A stretch of 64,000 bases of DNA from Zygaena filipendulae (lineage: Eukaryota; Arthropoda; Insecta; Lepidoptera; Zygaenidae): NCBI GenBank assembly GCA_907165275.2, contig OU015649.1, positions 1,828,001-1,892,000 of the forward strand. The letters run 5' to 3'. The translations under genes were made by a program, and so were the position numbers. Below, one piece after another: positions 43,406 through 55,840 of this stretch; position 1 is the stretch's first letter, and the number at the start of each line of letters is the position of its first letter. The notes under the pieces were generated by a model. That model saw only the letters and a list, made by a program, of their open reading frames with translations. It made no database searches and was not told where the DNA came from.

Positions 43406-45050
43406 AGATAATTAGATAGATCACTATAAATAAGTATGTAAGTTATATAAATCTTTATCCACATGCTTATTATATTCTCATTATATTCAATTCAAATATT
43501 TCAAATAGGTATAAAAACAATCAACGGTCGTGTAACAGATGTACATATATTAACATCATCACTGGAGATATAATAGCGGATGCTGCTCCAGATAACGAGA
43601 TATCTGTTGTTATTTTATTATATACTTCGTTTTTTTTTTAATTCGTAACTAGCCAGATAAGCAAATGGCAGATGGAGCGAGATAGTATACACGTGTAACA
43701 GCCGAGAGGGAAAGGGATGCATACAACGTGACAGGCGCATGGACGCGATAACAACACTATCACAACATTATAAAATGATTGTTATCTGCAATACGGTATG
43801 AGTATGACAGATATTTCTCTGTTGATGAGTTGGGAAATGTATTAATGATGCAATTATCGTTAATTAACATTTATCACTGTTTGTTAATTTTTTGTCGACT
43901 TCGAAAATAGAAGGAGATTTTCCGTTCTCTGTCTAACTCTGTCTCAGCTTTTGGTTTTTTTTTTTCCAGATACTGTGCATGGTCAGTGTTGTGAATCTAG
44001 TTTTTATGAACCGGTTCAACTCTGTTTAGCAGAAATGCTGGTGACCGATCTTTGGTGGAGAACTTTCGTTCGCAAACTTTTCTAAAAAAGCCCCTATAGT
44101 CTCTCAGTGCAGACCACACGGTTACCTTTTCGAAATGTTTGGGTTCGATTCCCGGTTAGGTTTGATTTAAGAAATTCTATTTAGGGTTCAGTTTTAGTTC
44201 TTATCAAAATCGGCACGGAAACTCCTTTGAGCATCTCTCGCTAATCTTGTATTGATTGAGCAACCACGCCGACTAGAAACATCCATCTTTATTATTGCAC
44301 CAACCCATAGTGTCGCTTTTAATGATGATAATGATCTATTGTTTTCTGTTTTTGACAGTTCAATCTCAAACTTCGATCAATCCGAACCACTGTTAGTTGT
44401 TCCCAGTCTGTGGCTTAACAAGTGCAAGTGCTATAACTTGTGTTATTATTACCTAGTATCTGTTGTATTAATTACAAATCTGCCGTTGAATTTAAAATCT
44501 TCACAATCGAAGAAGACCATTCGTGCAGACGTGAGAAGGGGTATTATCGTGTGCGCAGATCCCGGGCGCCATAACTCAACGATAAAGCACGAGTATTAGC
44601 CGAGAACCGAATCTGATGGCGATTGCGAGATACGCCCGAAGCGACATCTAACGCTGCTTTGTATCCCTAGTACCTAAAACTGCTAACGGAAACAGTTAGT
44701 GGTACAGCCCTCTTAGCTGGGTTGACACTTGAGACATTCAAAAGTCCATTTTTTCGTGAGCACGTGACATAACGATTACGACGCCATGTGCATTGTATAA
44801 TAAATATCTTGGCGTTATCGATAATATGATAATAGGTTGTCAACTTTGTTAAGGGGGTTGATTTTTAGTGGTAACCACCTTTTGTAAGCCGTTTAATCTC
44901 ACAGTAGATACAAAAGATGAAACAAATGAAAGGAAACAAACATAAGACGGACTTATTTGTAGGGGCGACTTTTGAGTCATCAAACTTTTAGGTCAGGAAA
45001 GTTAGGCGATTGTAAAACTAAATGCAGTTACTATCCAATCCAGTAATTAC
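43406..45050. other. Mostly unique DNA, no gene called
   Basis: A 115-codon plus frame at 44252-44599 lacks recognisable domains. TTTGTCGACTTCGAAAATAG near 43890 is an inverse match to the GAAGTCGGTTAA motif at 47520 and 57880. TTTGGGTTCGATTCCCGG at 44149 resembles an RNA polymerase III B box but has no matching A box that I can support. Confidence 0.35.
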
Positions 45051-45374
45051 GCATGTTTACAAATTTTTTTTTGTCCGTCTTGTAGATTAATAAAAAATAT
45101 TGGACACGTATTTTTTCTTTTTTAGGTAATCAAAAAATAACGGCGATGAGTTGAGTTGAAATTTCGCGTAACGTCACTAACCGGTGCACTTTGTATGGCG
45201 GCTTATAGCGGTTAGTGACGTCACAAGCACCCACCTTAAACTTGAATGCGTTTATCTCTGTAGGTATATTTTCATTTATTTGAAAAATAAAAAAATACGT
45301 GCCTATTGTTTTTTTTATCTTCTAACTGACGGACTAATTAGAATTTTAATTTTCTAAAGTCGTCAACATCCCTA
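45051..45374 (+). mobile_element. CRE-bearing MITE M1, copy 7
   Basis: TTGTCCGTCTTGTAGATTAA, CGCGTAACGTCACTAACC, AGTGACGTCACAAGC, CTGACGGACTAATTAGAATT, AGTCGTCAACATCCCTATT. Confidence 0.72.
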
Positions 45375-45534
45375 TTACGGAATTTGTAATTATTGACTTG
45401 AGTCATTTTGGACAACGAACAGACAGCAAAAATGTCTTGACATTCCATATGGCTGATGTGTTGAATGTAGGTACCTACTAACATTAAAAAGGGCATCAAA
45501 TGTCACAGACGGACACTTTAATTATAATTTATTT

Positions 45535-45680
45535 ACAGCCTTTTGCATAAGGCTTTGTCTGGAAGAGATCCAAACTATGCGATAAGTCTGCTTTTGTATT
45601 TCCTGTTATGTCTTGAAATATTGTTCTTTTGAATGCAATAAAGTCTATATAGATAAATAAATTTTCTTTCTTTCAATCTG
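45535..45680 (+). repeat. LINE 3' end fragment
   Basis: AAGGCTTTGTCTGGAAGAGA followed by GCAATAAAGTCTATATAGAT and a TTTCTTTCTTTC tail. It is distantly like 2095-2270. Confidence 0.45.
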
Positions 45681-46414
45681 GTGTCTTATTCTGATTACTT
45701 CATGATCTACAATCAGCAGTTGCTAATTGCTTATCAGCTGGGGTTGCTTATCTGATAGTATTCGGTGTGCTATCGCTATTTAGAGACATAATAAATGCGA
45801 ATAAACATCGTTAATAAATATGTTTTTATGATACTGTCGATAAATATCTAAGTACTTTGTAATTATTTACACTAATTTGATACAAGGTGTTTGGGGCATC
45901 GAGTGACATATTTTATTTATTTACATAATTATGTAAATTTTGTTTTTTTGAGTGATTAAAACAATGCTGGCCATCATCCGGCGATACCAGTTTTTATTTT
46001 TTTCCATACTAAATTGAGATGATGCCCCTTCAATCTGGATCGTTCGTAAGCAAACTTAAAACAATCGAACGAGTTCATCCCACGTGAGTAACACAGTCGT
46101 GTAATGTGTCACAGCACACATTCCGAGAGCACTACACCCACGCCTCGGTGACGCTGCGATGTACCTAATCGGTTGTGTTTATCGAAGTGCAAGAGCATAA
46201 ATAAAACGCAATCGATCAGCGCCATCTGAACATCGGTCGGGTGAAACAAGTGATTTAATTGGCGTCGCATGATTGGTCGCGATAAATGGACAAAAATTCT
46301 ATTTTTAAACTGTCTTAGATATTCGTGTCGAAATTTTTAGATTTCTATAACAAATAACAATCAGGTATAACTGTGCTTTTACCTTTGAACTGAGCGGTTT
46401 ATTTATAATAGGTA
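45681..46414. other. Unique DNA with a short repeat-like patch
   Basis: ACAAGGTGTTTGGGGCATCG at 45893 and GAGATGATGCCCCTTC near 46016 are partly inverted and may bound a small element. A CpG-rich patch lies near 46065-46210. No gene was found. Confidence 0.35.
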
Positions 46415-46530
46415 CAAAACTGCTGAAAAGCTGTGCACGCAGGAACTCCGAAACGCAAATATTTCAAGATCAAAATGAGCCAAATCGGTCCAACCATTCT
46501 CGAGTTTTAGCGAGACCAACGAACAGAAAT
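46415..46530 (+). repeat. Decayed head-family copy (TTCTCGAGTTTTAGCGAGAC tail)
   Basis: ACGCAGGAACTCCGAAACGC, CGGTCCAACCATTCTCGAGT, TTTAGCGAGACCAACGAACA. The tail is shared with 48740-48905. Confidence 0.5.
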
Positions 46531-48739
46531 TTATATAATTTATACCTGTAATAATATTATAGTACACAGGTGACAGGATGGCGTTCAATCATTCAGGAAT
46601 CAAGAGAGAAAACGAAAAGTTGGTAACGCCACTTTTCATTTTAGATTTCCCAGCCCATTCATACTAAATAAGCATACAAAATATGTATATTTTTTTATCA
46701 TCATCAATAGACTTAATATTTGTTTGATATTATTAGATGTTTGATAAATTTTGTGTTTTTATTTATCAGTAATTGTACCTACTGTTAAGTACAAGTCTCT
46801 AGCTCGGTTTCACCCTATATTACCGATGCACCAATAGGTGGTGCGATAGCCAATATCTTTACAGAAACACAACCAAATATCGAAAATGAAATTTTTTTAG
46901 ATTAAATTATAGTAATTAGATTTACTTATTATGTCATCGAGTATAAAACATATCAAGCATAAAACTTATAAAAAAAAGATAAAGCATTACAAGAATCAAC
47001 ATCGTAAATAACATCTTAAATCTACAGATTAGGTTAAATGTAATTAGCTGATTGATCGAAACCAATTTTAAAAGTTATAGGTTAACAAAATAAAATTATG
47101 GGATAAATAATTTTAGAGACCAACATTTTATTGCTGCTTATAAATCTTTCGAAAAAATCGATGATAGTGAAACTTTATCTAAATCGATATCTCGGGAATG
47201 ATTGATCGATCAGGCGATACTATCGACAAATCCCCGTTGGACTAGCTAAGATTACAGGGCGAGATTACAATCAAATTACATGGATGTTTTCCATGGATTA
47301 CGATATAGCTGATATCGCTTTACATTTACATCTACGGTGGCAAAGCGGTAGGAATTGTATATTTTTTTTTTAAATCAAGGACGTCGACTATCCCCGTGTC
47401 ACATGACACTGTGAACTACCTTTTGCAATTTTTTTTTTCATGGTGTCTAAATTTGGTCGACGCGAGTATCAATTCAGTGTTAACAAAAAAAAAACATACA
47501 TACAGGCGAATGCATAACCTCCTCTTTTTTGAAGTCGGTTAATAAAATAGAACGAAACAGAATACTCTTTACTGTAGGTACATCAAACAAAATGATACAA
47601 CAACAACGTATCAACAAATCTTATTGATTACATAAGGCAGACAAAACGAATTAAACGAATTAAAAAACCAATATCGCTTAACTAGCAATTTCTTCCAGAA
47701 AACCTTTCAAGTGACATAGCGATAGGTACAATAAATATTATTGAAAACAAATTATGTTATCGTTTTTTTTTTAAAGAAAAAGAAAGAGTTACATTTATTT
47801 CTTTCTGCACAATACAAGAAACATAAACAAACATTGAACAAGTGCCTAATCTAGACCCATAGTTATCTTCCATGCTTTGCCGAAAGGGACACCAACTCAA
47901 GCTCTAGAGAGCTTTTGAGAGCTTTCGAGAGAAGCCTTTATGCGGCAGTGGATGTATGTACACTTATAAGCTAAGTAAGTTATCTTTACGTTTATTATAA
48001 TTTTAATATTTTCACCTTTTTTCCATAAGCAACTTGGACACCCTAGCGATGATAACAACAGATTATCGATTTAAGGTTATCACCAGATCGCTATCGACTC
48101 CATTCGATTTTAATCCGAAAATATTTTTATCACGGACGCGCACAAAGAAGATATATATCTGATAAAAACAAATTGTGCGACATGCATATTTCGTAGCTAA
48201 CCTACAAATTATCTGTAGGTACCGATTGTTATCCCGACACACTATTTGAATGAAAAATACGAAAAATTGTTTGCCTATAGTTTATTGACGAAGGATTGTA
48301 TAAAAATAATGTTTAGGTAGTACACTCAGACGAAATAAAAACTCAATTTCGTCTTAGTACATACATAAAAAAAAAACATTAGAAATGCCATCTGTAGGAG
48401 GCGCCATCTGTTGACAATCTATATCAAATCTCTGGTCGTCATATTTTGTTTATGCAACCACTACACAGGCATTTGCTGGTTCTATAGGTTTTATCTCAGG
48501 TATTATGTAATACAAAATGTCAAACTTTTGTAAATTGACGAATTACGTATAATATTATATTAATATTGAGTAAATATAAAAACAAAAAGTTACAATATCT
48601 TCAAAGTATGATAACATAAAATGATAACCTTATCACTCTTAACTGATGTGTTCTATTTGCAATAAATGAAGGGTATCTAATGCTACCAGTTACTGGTTTT
48701 TAGATAAAACACTTTGAAAAACGTAGATAATTATATATA
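46531..48739. other. Unique DNA with one short dispersed motif
   Basis: No gene seen. ATACAGGCGAATGCATAACC then TCCTCTTTTTTGAAGTCGGTTAA (47500-47541) recurs at 57830-57890 as CATAGAACCTCCTCCTTTTC and is a short dispersed repeat end. Confidence 0.4.
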
Positions 48740-48905
48740 ACTAGCTGCGCCCGCAGTTTCATTGCAGTAACTCCCAATTTTCTTTTATACAAACCTTCTC
48801 CTGATAATTATGAACCCAACAATAAAGAATTATTCACATCGGTCTAGCCATTCTCGAGTTTTAGCGAGACAAACGAACAGTATCTAATTCATTTTTATAT
48901 AGGTA
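48740..48905 (+). mobile_element. Head-family copy, TTTTAGCGAGAC-tailed subfamily
   Basis: ACTAGCTGCGCCCGCAG head, TCTTTTATACAAACCTTCTC, CATCGGTCTAGCCATTCTCG, AGTTTTAGCGAGACAAACGA. Confidence 0.62.
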
Positions 48906-49172
48906 AATAAGAGAAAGATACCATTCTGACACGTACTTGTCTCAGCTTTAAATTATTCAGGGTGAATTTAAAATTGTAGAATAATAACAGTGATGCGAAC
49001 TATAAAATAATTCGAAATAAGAACATACCAACTTAAGAACTCTGTCAAGTAACCTTTAAGACACAATTCAAAATTATTAAGTAAAGAGTATCAGGTACCC
49101 AAGTAAAAAATTTGCTATCGGCTTCTATTTCATTCATGCGGATGAAAATGCGGGGGATGCTAGTCCGCTATA

Positions 49173-49492
49173 ATGGGGATGTGGACTACTTTTGAAAATC
49201 AAAATTCTAATTAGTCCGTCAGTCAGAAAATAAAAAAACAATAGACACGTATTTTTTGCTTTTTCAAATAAATTAAAATATACAGAGATAAAGCGCATTA
49301 AAGTTTAGGGTGAGGGGGTCGTGACGTCACTAACCGCTAAAACCGCCATACAAACTGTCACAATAGTGACGTCACGCGAAATTTCAACTCGCCGTTATTT
49401 TTTGATTAGGTAAAAAAAGAAAAAATACGTGTCCAATATTTTTTAATAATCTACAAGACGGACTAAAAATTAAAAATTAGTCAACATGCCTA
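49173..49492 (-). mobile_element. CRE-bearing MITE M1, copy 8 (well preserved)
   Basis: ATGGGGATGTGGACTACTTT, TTAGTCCGTCAGTCAG, AAGCGCATTAAAGTTTAGGG, GTCGTGACGTCACTAACC, ATAGTGACGTCACGCGAAAT, TACGTGTCCAATATTTTTTA, TTAGTCAACATGCCTATT. Both CRE octamers are intact. Confidence 0.78.
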
Positions 49493-49775
49493 TTTGGAGT
49501 TTCTCTGATTGAGGGCACGGACATTAAACTGCAAAGTGATGGAACTAGCTTATCCCCAAACCACTATATTATAGAACGTATGTCAGTTGTTACTTGTTAG
49601 TTAGGGTATCAACCCTCCCCTTTTCACCCTCTTTCTCACGGTGTCAGCGCGTGTCCCCTTTTGACTTTATACAATAATGATGAAATCACTTAATAACAAT
49701 GCGACGTCCGTCTGTCCATTGCACTGGATTGCACTGTAAATCGCAAAAAAAAAGTGGAACAGTTTTATTTATACC

Positions 49776-49860
49776 ACTAGTTTGCCCGCGGTTTCACCCG
49801 CGTGAATTTCGGGTGTTCTCAGGAACTCTTGGTATTATGAAATCTTCTAACATGCTAATA
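49776..49860 (+). mobile_element. Head-family fragment
   Basis: ACTAGTTTGCCCGCGG, TTTCACCCGCGTGAATTTCG, TCTCAGGAACTCTTGGTATT, then unrelated sequence. A GTGTCTAAATAAAGTCAAAG tail-like stretch follows at 49910. Confidence 0.5.
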
Positions 49861-50646
49861 CCTATATTATTATTAAATATTATATTTTTGAAGCTTTTAA
49901 AGTCAAAATCAGTGTCTAAATAAAGTCAAAGTGAAAGTAAAGGGGGCCAACTTTGAATAGTGAAAGGTGAAAACCGTACCGAACACACGCGTGTCACGTG
50001 AAGTCTTCGTTATTTCAGTCACTTTTCAGCATCTATTTTGGACCCCGAGCAGGAAACTGGCTTTGTTTTAACTTGGGGAATAATCTAACATTGTTATTGG
50101 CGTTTCGCCATAATTGAAGAAGTAGATGAAGAAATTTTTATTACTAAGAAACGTTGTCATTGGCAAATTATAATTATAGACGCCATTATTAAAGAAGAAG
50201 AAGAAGAACTTTGAATAGAACTATTTGACTTAACATAACCATTAGCATCCATTTTGTGTCTTCGACCATGTGTTTAGTTAAACCACCACAATGTGTCTGA
50301 GTAGCGAATCTTGGAAAATAAATGCGTTTAAGTCTAGGTTTCCTATAGCAGTTTGATGCGCGTTGATTTAAACTTCATACGATATCTTAATGAAAATAAG
50401 GTTCATATTTGCATATGCTGTAACTCAGCGTTTGTCAGGCACCGCACGCCGCGCGCGCATTTTGTGCAAAAAAACAGAAGAAACTTGGATTTCCTAATTC
50501 AAACTGTGTGCCGCTAAAAGAAAGGATTTAAAGTTTAAAGAATCTTCTAAATACCTATTAAAACTAACAATATTTATATTTTATAGTGCATACGATGTTA
50601 AAGGAATCTTGAAAAACTTGTGCTTTCAGTTTATTTTATGATAAAA

Positions 50647-50741
50647 ATGGGCATGACGACTAAATCTTATTTTTTATTTCGTCTTGTAGATCAATAATAA
50701 ATATTGGAGGCGTATTTTTCCTTTTGTATGTAATCAAAAAA
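50647..50741 (+). mobile_element. CRE-bearing MITE M1, copy 9, truncated
   Basis: ATGGGCATGACGACTAAATC, TTCGTCTTGTAGATCAATAA, TGTAATCAAAAAATTAAATT. Only the first 95 bp remain before (TTAAA)n. Confidence 0.6.
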
Positions 50742-52154
50742 TTAAATTAAATTAAATAATAGTAGTAGTCAACTAGCCCCTCTACATCATCCACCTCTTT
50801 AACAGAGTTATGGTAATCCCAAATATCATCCAATGTATAGTTTTGGCCTCACAGACTTAACACAGTAAAGTCTAAATTACAATGGACGACTTATAGTGGT
50901 AAAGTTATAACAACAATTTAAAAAAAAAAATAGATGACGGTAAGTATAGTAGTAGTACCGATATAGTATCATAAATAAAATAAATAAATAAATTATCTAA
51001 GAACTAACTGTACCACAAAAAGTAGGCAGAGAGCTTCATTTTTCATAAATAAAAATAATTCTAGGTACCTATCCATCTAGAAACGGAGTCTACAATGTTT
51101 GCGCTTGTCATTAAATTTGAATTCACTTTATCAAAAAAGTTGTCTGCTCGTGTCGTCTAATGAGAATTACAAACGAGTTTTTACATATTACTATTAAGTT
51201 TAAAACGTTTAATCGATAACATCTCGTTGATTGCTCAGTGCCAACGTTATCTGTCTTAAAACACCATACGTAGGTCGTACTTTGCTGTGTAAGTCTTTGA
51301 AAACAAGTTCTTTTTCTTTTTTTTAACATGGAGTTCTGCACTTATTGTGAGTGCATATATTTAGCCAGTGTCAGTCTATTTTTTTTATCAACTTCGTTGC
51401 ACAGTTGTTTTAAAACTTTAGTTTAAGAATGTTGGATGTACTTACTGATACCATCCCGGTGACACTTCTTACAAATGAACTGATTGAAGTGCTTTCTCAC
51501 AAGTAAAGACGGCACGTACATACACGTGTTGTGCGTGTGTGCGTATGGTAATGTTGACAGCCAGCTGACAGTAACTATCAGCTGCCAGTGAATAATTGTG
51601 ACATATAGGTTTTACATTGTGACAAACTTTCCTCGGAATTTACCAAAAAAACTTTCGCGAGACATGAAATTGGTGGGAAGGGGAGAGTGTCGCTTCTTTA
51701 TATTATATCCTCTTTGCTGATACTGTAAAGTAAAAAAAAAGTTGAATTCAAAATTAGAGTACCAATTGATATGTGCTACACAGCTACTAAGTTGCTTCAG
51801 CCACACTTCATATTTTACGACTCTGTAGCTTGCGCCGAATGCAGTTCTTTGCCTTTTAATTTTATGTGAAAACCATAATTAACTACCTATAGAGAAATTC
51901 ATATTTTACCAATCTTATACATATCTTATTTCTACCATTATTTATTTTAAAAAACCTTTTGTAAAAATACTAGTGATATATATTGTACTTATCTTCGGGT
52001 GTTTGAGGTTGGGGCGCTGTACGCCGTATTACTTAGTTCGGCAACCTACCTACCTACTTTGTGAAATAAATAGATACCTATTATTATTATATTTATGCAG
52101 GAAGAAACAGGAAGAATTAAGTTTTTATAAGAGTTTCTCTTTTAGACTCCACAA
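50742..52154. other. Unique DNA, no gene seen
   Basis: Short ORFs only. No recognisable repeat landmark. Confidence 0.35.
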
Positions 52155-52640
52155 CACTAGTAACGTCTGATCTTCTTCTTCATCCTCGCACCGTCCCGTT
52201 ACGTGGGGCCGGCTTTCCCAATTATTCAGAGCCATTTTTGCCGTTGGCGAGCGTCCTCCTCCCTCAGATCCAGCCTCCTCAAATCCCGCTGGACACTCGG
52301 TATCCACGTGGCCTGTGGTCTTCCTCGTCCCCTCCTGCTATTCACAGCCACGGAAAGGTACTTTTTCACGACATGATCGTCCGGTCTTCGTACAACATGG
52401 CCGTACCAACGTAGCCTTGACTGTTATTTTGTCAGGTATTGAAGCAACCTTAAAACTTCCTCTAATGTGTTCATTTCGCACCCTGCCTTTCAGTGTAACT
52501 CCTCCTGCCCATCGCAGCACCCGCATTTCCGCTGTATGTAGTTGCTGCTCATGAGTTTTCTTTATCGGCCATACTTCACTACCGTACAGCAAAGCGGGTC
52601 TTACAGCGATTTCGTAAACGTCTGTAACGTCTGTACAATA
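52155..52640 (-). pseudogene. RTE-type LINE reverse transcriptase, C-terminal remnant
   Basis: Reading the minus strand: EIAVRPALLYGSEVWPIKK, QQLHTAEMRVLRWAGGVTL, KGRVRNEHIRG, a frameshifted stretch, then SRRGRGRPQATWIPSVQRDL, RRLDLREEDARQRQKWL. The pattern V.P.LLYGSE.W...K.....L...EM.+LRW..G+....++RN..IR, followed by RG+GRP..TW...++.DL...+L...DA.+R..W, is the conserved C-terminus of RTE/BovB-like reverse transcriptases. It is interrupted by at least one frameshift and a stop after QKWL. The reverse transcriptase catalytic core is absent, so it is inactive. The 3' end points to lower coordinates (CTTCTTCTTCATCC). Confidence 0.8.
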
Positions 52641-53114
52641 ACAAATTAAAATCAACAAGGAAGCGATATCAACTCACCGACCGTCGTACAATCCACTAAA
52701 AGCATAATTTCCGAGGCCACAATAGCATCCGACCGCGATCATCTGCGTACCCACAACCCGCTCAAACGCGCCGGCGCTTGCGCACAATAACCCTTTGATT
52801 TCGCCGATCGCTATAACTTCTCATGATCTACTATACAGTCCAGTAAATGGTGACAGTCAGTTTGTTGCAATTGGGAATTGTCACAAAAAGGGTTAAACGC
52901 AAGTATTTATTAAACCATTTCAATGGAGAAAAAGAGAGCCTATTTTGCATATGGCAATGAAGCAAGATGAATAAGTAGGTATGTGAATAAATACACTATG
53001 TGACTGTAGCATTGATCGTGCTAATTTCCAGAGGTTCTTTGTTTTTTTTTTTGGATTTATTTTTGTTTGGATAATGTAGAAAGTCGTATTTCACAACTTT
53101 TTCTGAAAAGTATA

Positions 53115-53421
53115 ATGGGCGCGATGACTGAATTTAAATTTTTAGCCCGTCTTGTAGATTAATAAACAATGTAGGTACTACTTAATCAAAAAATAACGGC
53201 GATACATTCAAGTTGAAATCCCGTGTGACGTCACGCCTAGGTACACTTTATACTTAGTAATGACGTCACGAGCTCCCACAGCTAAAATTTCATACGTTTT
53301 ATCCGATAATTTTAACAATAATTTGAAAAAGCAAAAAATAAGTTTCTATCTTTTTTTTTACAATCCAATGACGGAATAAAATAGGTATATTTAATTTTTA
53401 TACCTTGTCATCATGCCCATT
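53115..53421 (+). mobile_element. CRE-bearing MITE M1, copy 10
   Basis: ATGGGCGCGATGACTGAATT, CCCGTCTTGTAGATTAATAA, CGTGTGACGTCACGCC, TAATGACGTCACGAGC, GTCATCATGCCCAT. TA flanks both ends in one reading. Both CRE octamers are intact. Confidence 0.74.
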
Positions 53422-53430
53422 ATGCAATAG

Positions 53431-53620
53431 TTATTTGTGCAACAAGAGAGCAAAGTCATTTTTTGCTGCGAGTGCTGATTTTGAATCCTGAGCAAGCGAA
53501 GGATTCAATGATTGAATCACGAGCGTAGCGAGTGATTCTAAAGTTGAATCCTGAGTGTGGCGAGGGATTCAAAGGCACGAGATGCAAAAAACTTTGCTCT
53601 CGTGTAACACACATAACTTT
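53431..53620. mobile_element. Inverted-repeat element (AAGAGAGCAAAGT arms)
   Basis: TTATTTGTGCAACAAGAGAG followed by CAAAGTCATTTTTTGC at the left pairs with the inverse of GCAAAAAACTTTGCTCTCG and TGTAACACACATAA at the right. The centre holds GAATCCTGAGC/GAATCACGAGCGTAGCGAG repeats. Related text GTGAGCAAAATCGCATTTTG follows at 53991-54012. It has no ORF. Confidence 0.55.
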
Positions 53621-54069
53621 TTTCACTTCAGCAGCGAGAACACTTTAGGAGATAATAGTTATTTACAGGTTAAATATCAGTTTTATTTGCAGTAAATACT
53701 TATTTTCGTTTAAATACAACAATAAGTTAAAAATTCAATAAATTACATTAAAAGACATAATTATCTTTTTGCTAAATTTCTTTAGTTAGTACAAATTTCC
53801 GAACGTGTTTGTCTTGGAGGTCGAATTCAAAATCGGAACTTAGAAAGGGCTGGTCTTTGTCTCTCTCTCTTTCTAATGGCGGGAAAGAATATAGAGTTTA
53901 AATGTTTCGAATTGTATGATTAACCCAAGGCTGAATAAGATATTCGCGGTTTTCTGAAAACAAAAATTAAAAAGTTACTTTGTCTCACTCAGTGAGCAAA
54001 ATCGCATTTTGCTCACTGATTTCAGGCAGCAAAACCTACATGTTTGAGCTACTGAAGTGAGAATTTATA

Positions 54070-55506
54070 TATGTACCTACATGAGTAAGCATAAAAATGC
54101 GGTATAAGATTATGTATGAGTACCTACATACTTATATTCTGAATTATCCTGCCGTAGTGTATTTTGCGTTATGTATAGCGAATCAGATTGATTTGGAAAC
54201 CGCTCTATACATGCTCAAGCTCGGTTAGTGTTAATAAAAAATCTGACTGTACTCACCTACCTATACGACGTATACGTGTTGTTTCATAGTCCAATCAATA
54301 CTAGATACAAGGCATAAACACAGGTAGGTACATCATTATAACTAGGTACTCAATTACTTGCCTAGGTTAAACGTGATAAGGGTCCAGTGTTATCCGTCAA
54401 TTAAATAAAAATACCAAATAGTACCTACCTAGAGCATGCAGTTTATGACTAACCCCAGATGATCATTGGTTTTTTCCTTTCTTAATTATAACTAATTATG
54501 AAGGGACTAAGGGATCATTCTAAATTACTAAGGGTATTTTCCGATATTCCAGATAGCAATTAGCACTATGACATCAATTAAGTATACTGCGAGCCGTTCC
54601 TTTAGAGTTAGCTATACGTTACAGTCCAGTATACTGTCACGGTTGATCACGTGATCAACCACTGAATCTTACCTCAAAAACGCAAGTGCTCACAGTACAA
54701 AAATGGCGACAATAATGACGTCATACTGCCTACACTAGGACACTGCGGCAGTATACTGTCCGCTATAATGGAACGAATTTCTCGTCATTGCAAGCACTGG
54801 GCCAGTGCTATTAGTAATAGCGGAACATACCATAAGTAAATAAATATGGAGGTCTTGAAAGATTTTTATTTATTTATTTATTACTAGTTTGTGATCACAG
54901 GTACGGTACAGGTGTGATGTTTTACAAAGTATATGATTCTACTGTGATCTGTCATTTAGACGTACAAACATAAAATAGAAATCAATGATTTGATGATGAT
55001 TAATGAAGATGTGACCGATATATCCGTAGTAAAATTAGTTTTTTAAGTATATCCACTGCTGTAATACAGGTCTAGCTTAAAAGTGAGGATGTGTGGGCGT
55101 CAAGTGGGCGTGGGCGATAGTCCACCTCATGGGTCCAAAACAGTGCCCCTGACTTTTAAGTTTTTAAGGTTTCCTTGCGACGTTTCCCTTCGCCGTAACC
55201 TGTAGTGATCGTCTTGATTTTTACATAGATCAGAACAAAACTAAAGATTAACGAACCTTCTAGACTGTTGGTCTACCACTGTATAATGAGGCGGCGGTTG
55301 GTAGGTATGCCACTCGTTATGATATCCTGCCTTGTTGTTAATACGTCTTAATTTTTAAATACTGCTGTATTTCTTTAATTCTATTTCGGCATTCCTTATT
55401 TCAAATTCAAACCATGTAATTGGATTCCGCTGCAAGATTTTAGACTTAGGGATTCAAAATTTACTGTCATTGTAATCTTAAAATAAAGAAACTAATTCGA
55501 GTTTTT
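54070..55506. other. Mostly unique DNA with palindromic motifs
   Basis: No gene seen. CAGTATACTG palindromes near 54627 and 54753 bracket a 20-bp palindrome (54641-54660) and TAATGACGTCATAC (about 54714). Confidence 0.4.
54641..54660. repeat. Perfect 20-bp palindrome with E-box core
   Basis: GGTTGATCACGTGATCAACC is its own reverse complement, with CACGTG at the centre. Confidence 0.7.
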
Positions 55507-55840
55507 TTGGCGGGAATCAAAGATGACGGTTCGGTTTTTTTATTTTCTTGCCGATAAAAAATGGTTACAAATGGATTTTGTTGTGTCATAAGGTGCTGTA
55601 TTGGACAATAATTTCCACAGTGATGGCTTTTTATGTGCTCAAGAAGATATATGACATTTCGAACTGGTTTCTTCGGTTTCCTCCAAGAACTCCGAGAAAC
55701 TTCTTGCAAGCTATAGTAGGTACCGTGGCTTGCAATTTTAAACCGTACAACGAAGCATTTTAATAGAAAATACATTGATATAATAAATTTCACTTGAAAC
55801 TGGCTAAATGCATTATATGCGAAAGTCCATAAAAAGAAGA
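55507..55840 (+). repeat. Dispersed repeat or decayed pseudogene, copy 2 of 2
   Basis: Colinear with 22291-22616: TTGGCGGGAATCAAAGATGA, ATGGATTTTGTTGTGTC, AAGGTGCTGTATTGGACAAT, TATGTGCTCAAGAAGATATA, TTCGGTTTCCTCCAAGA, AAATGCATTATATGCGAAAG. Indels disrupt every frame. CCAAGA and TTTCCTCC segments loosely recall a THAP-type zinc finger (FxRFP..P), but I cannot support that. Confidence 0.5.

Noticed and set aside
44149..44166. B-box-like GGGTTCGATTCCCGG
   Set aside because: No matching A box or repeat copy nearby, so a single motif is not enough to call a SINE or tRNA.
55548..55763. A THAP zinc-finger protein
   Set aside because: Only a loose resemblance (RFPPRTPR). The Cys/His spacing is not preserved, and the frame differs between the two copies.
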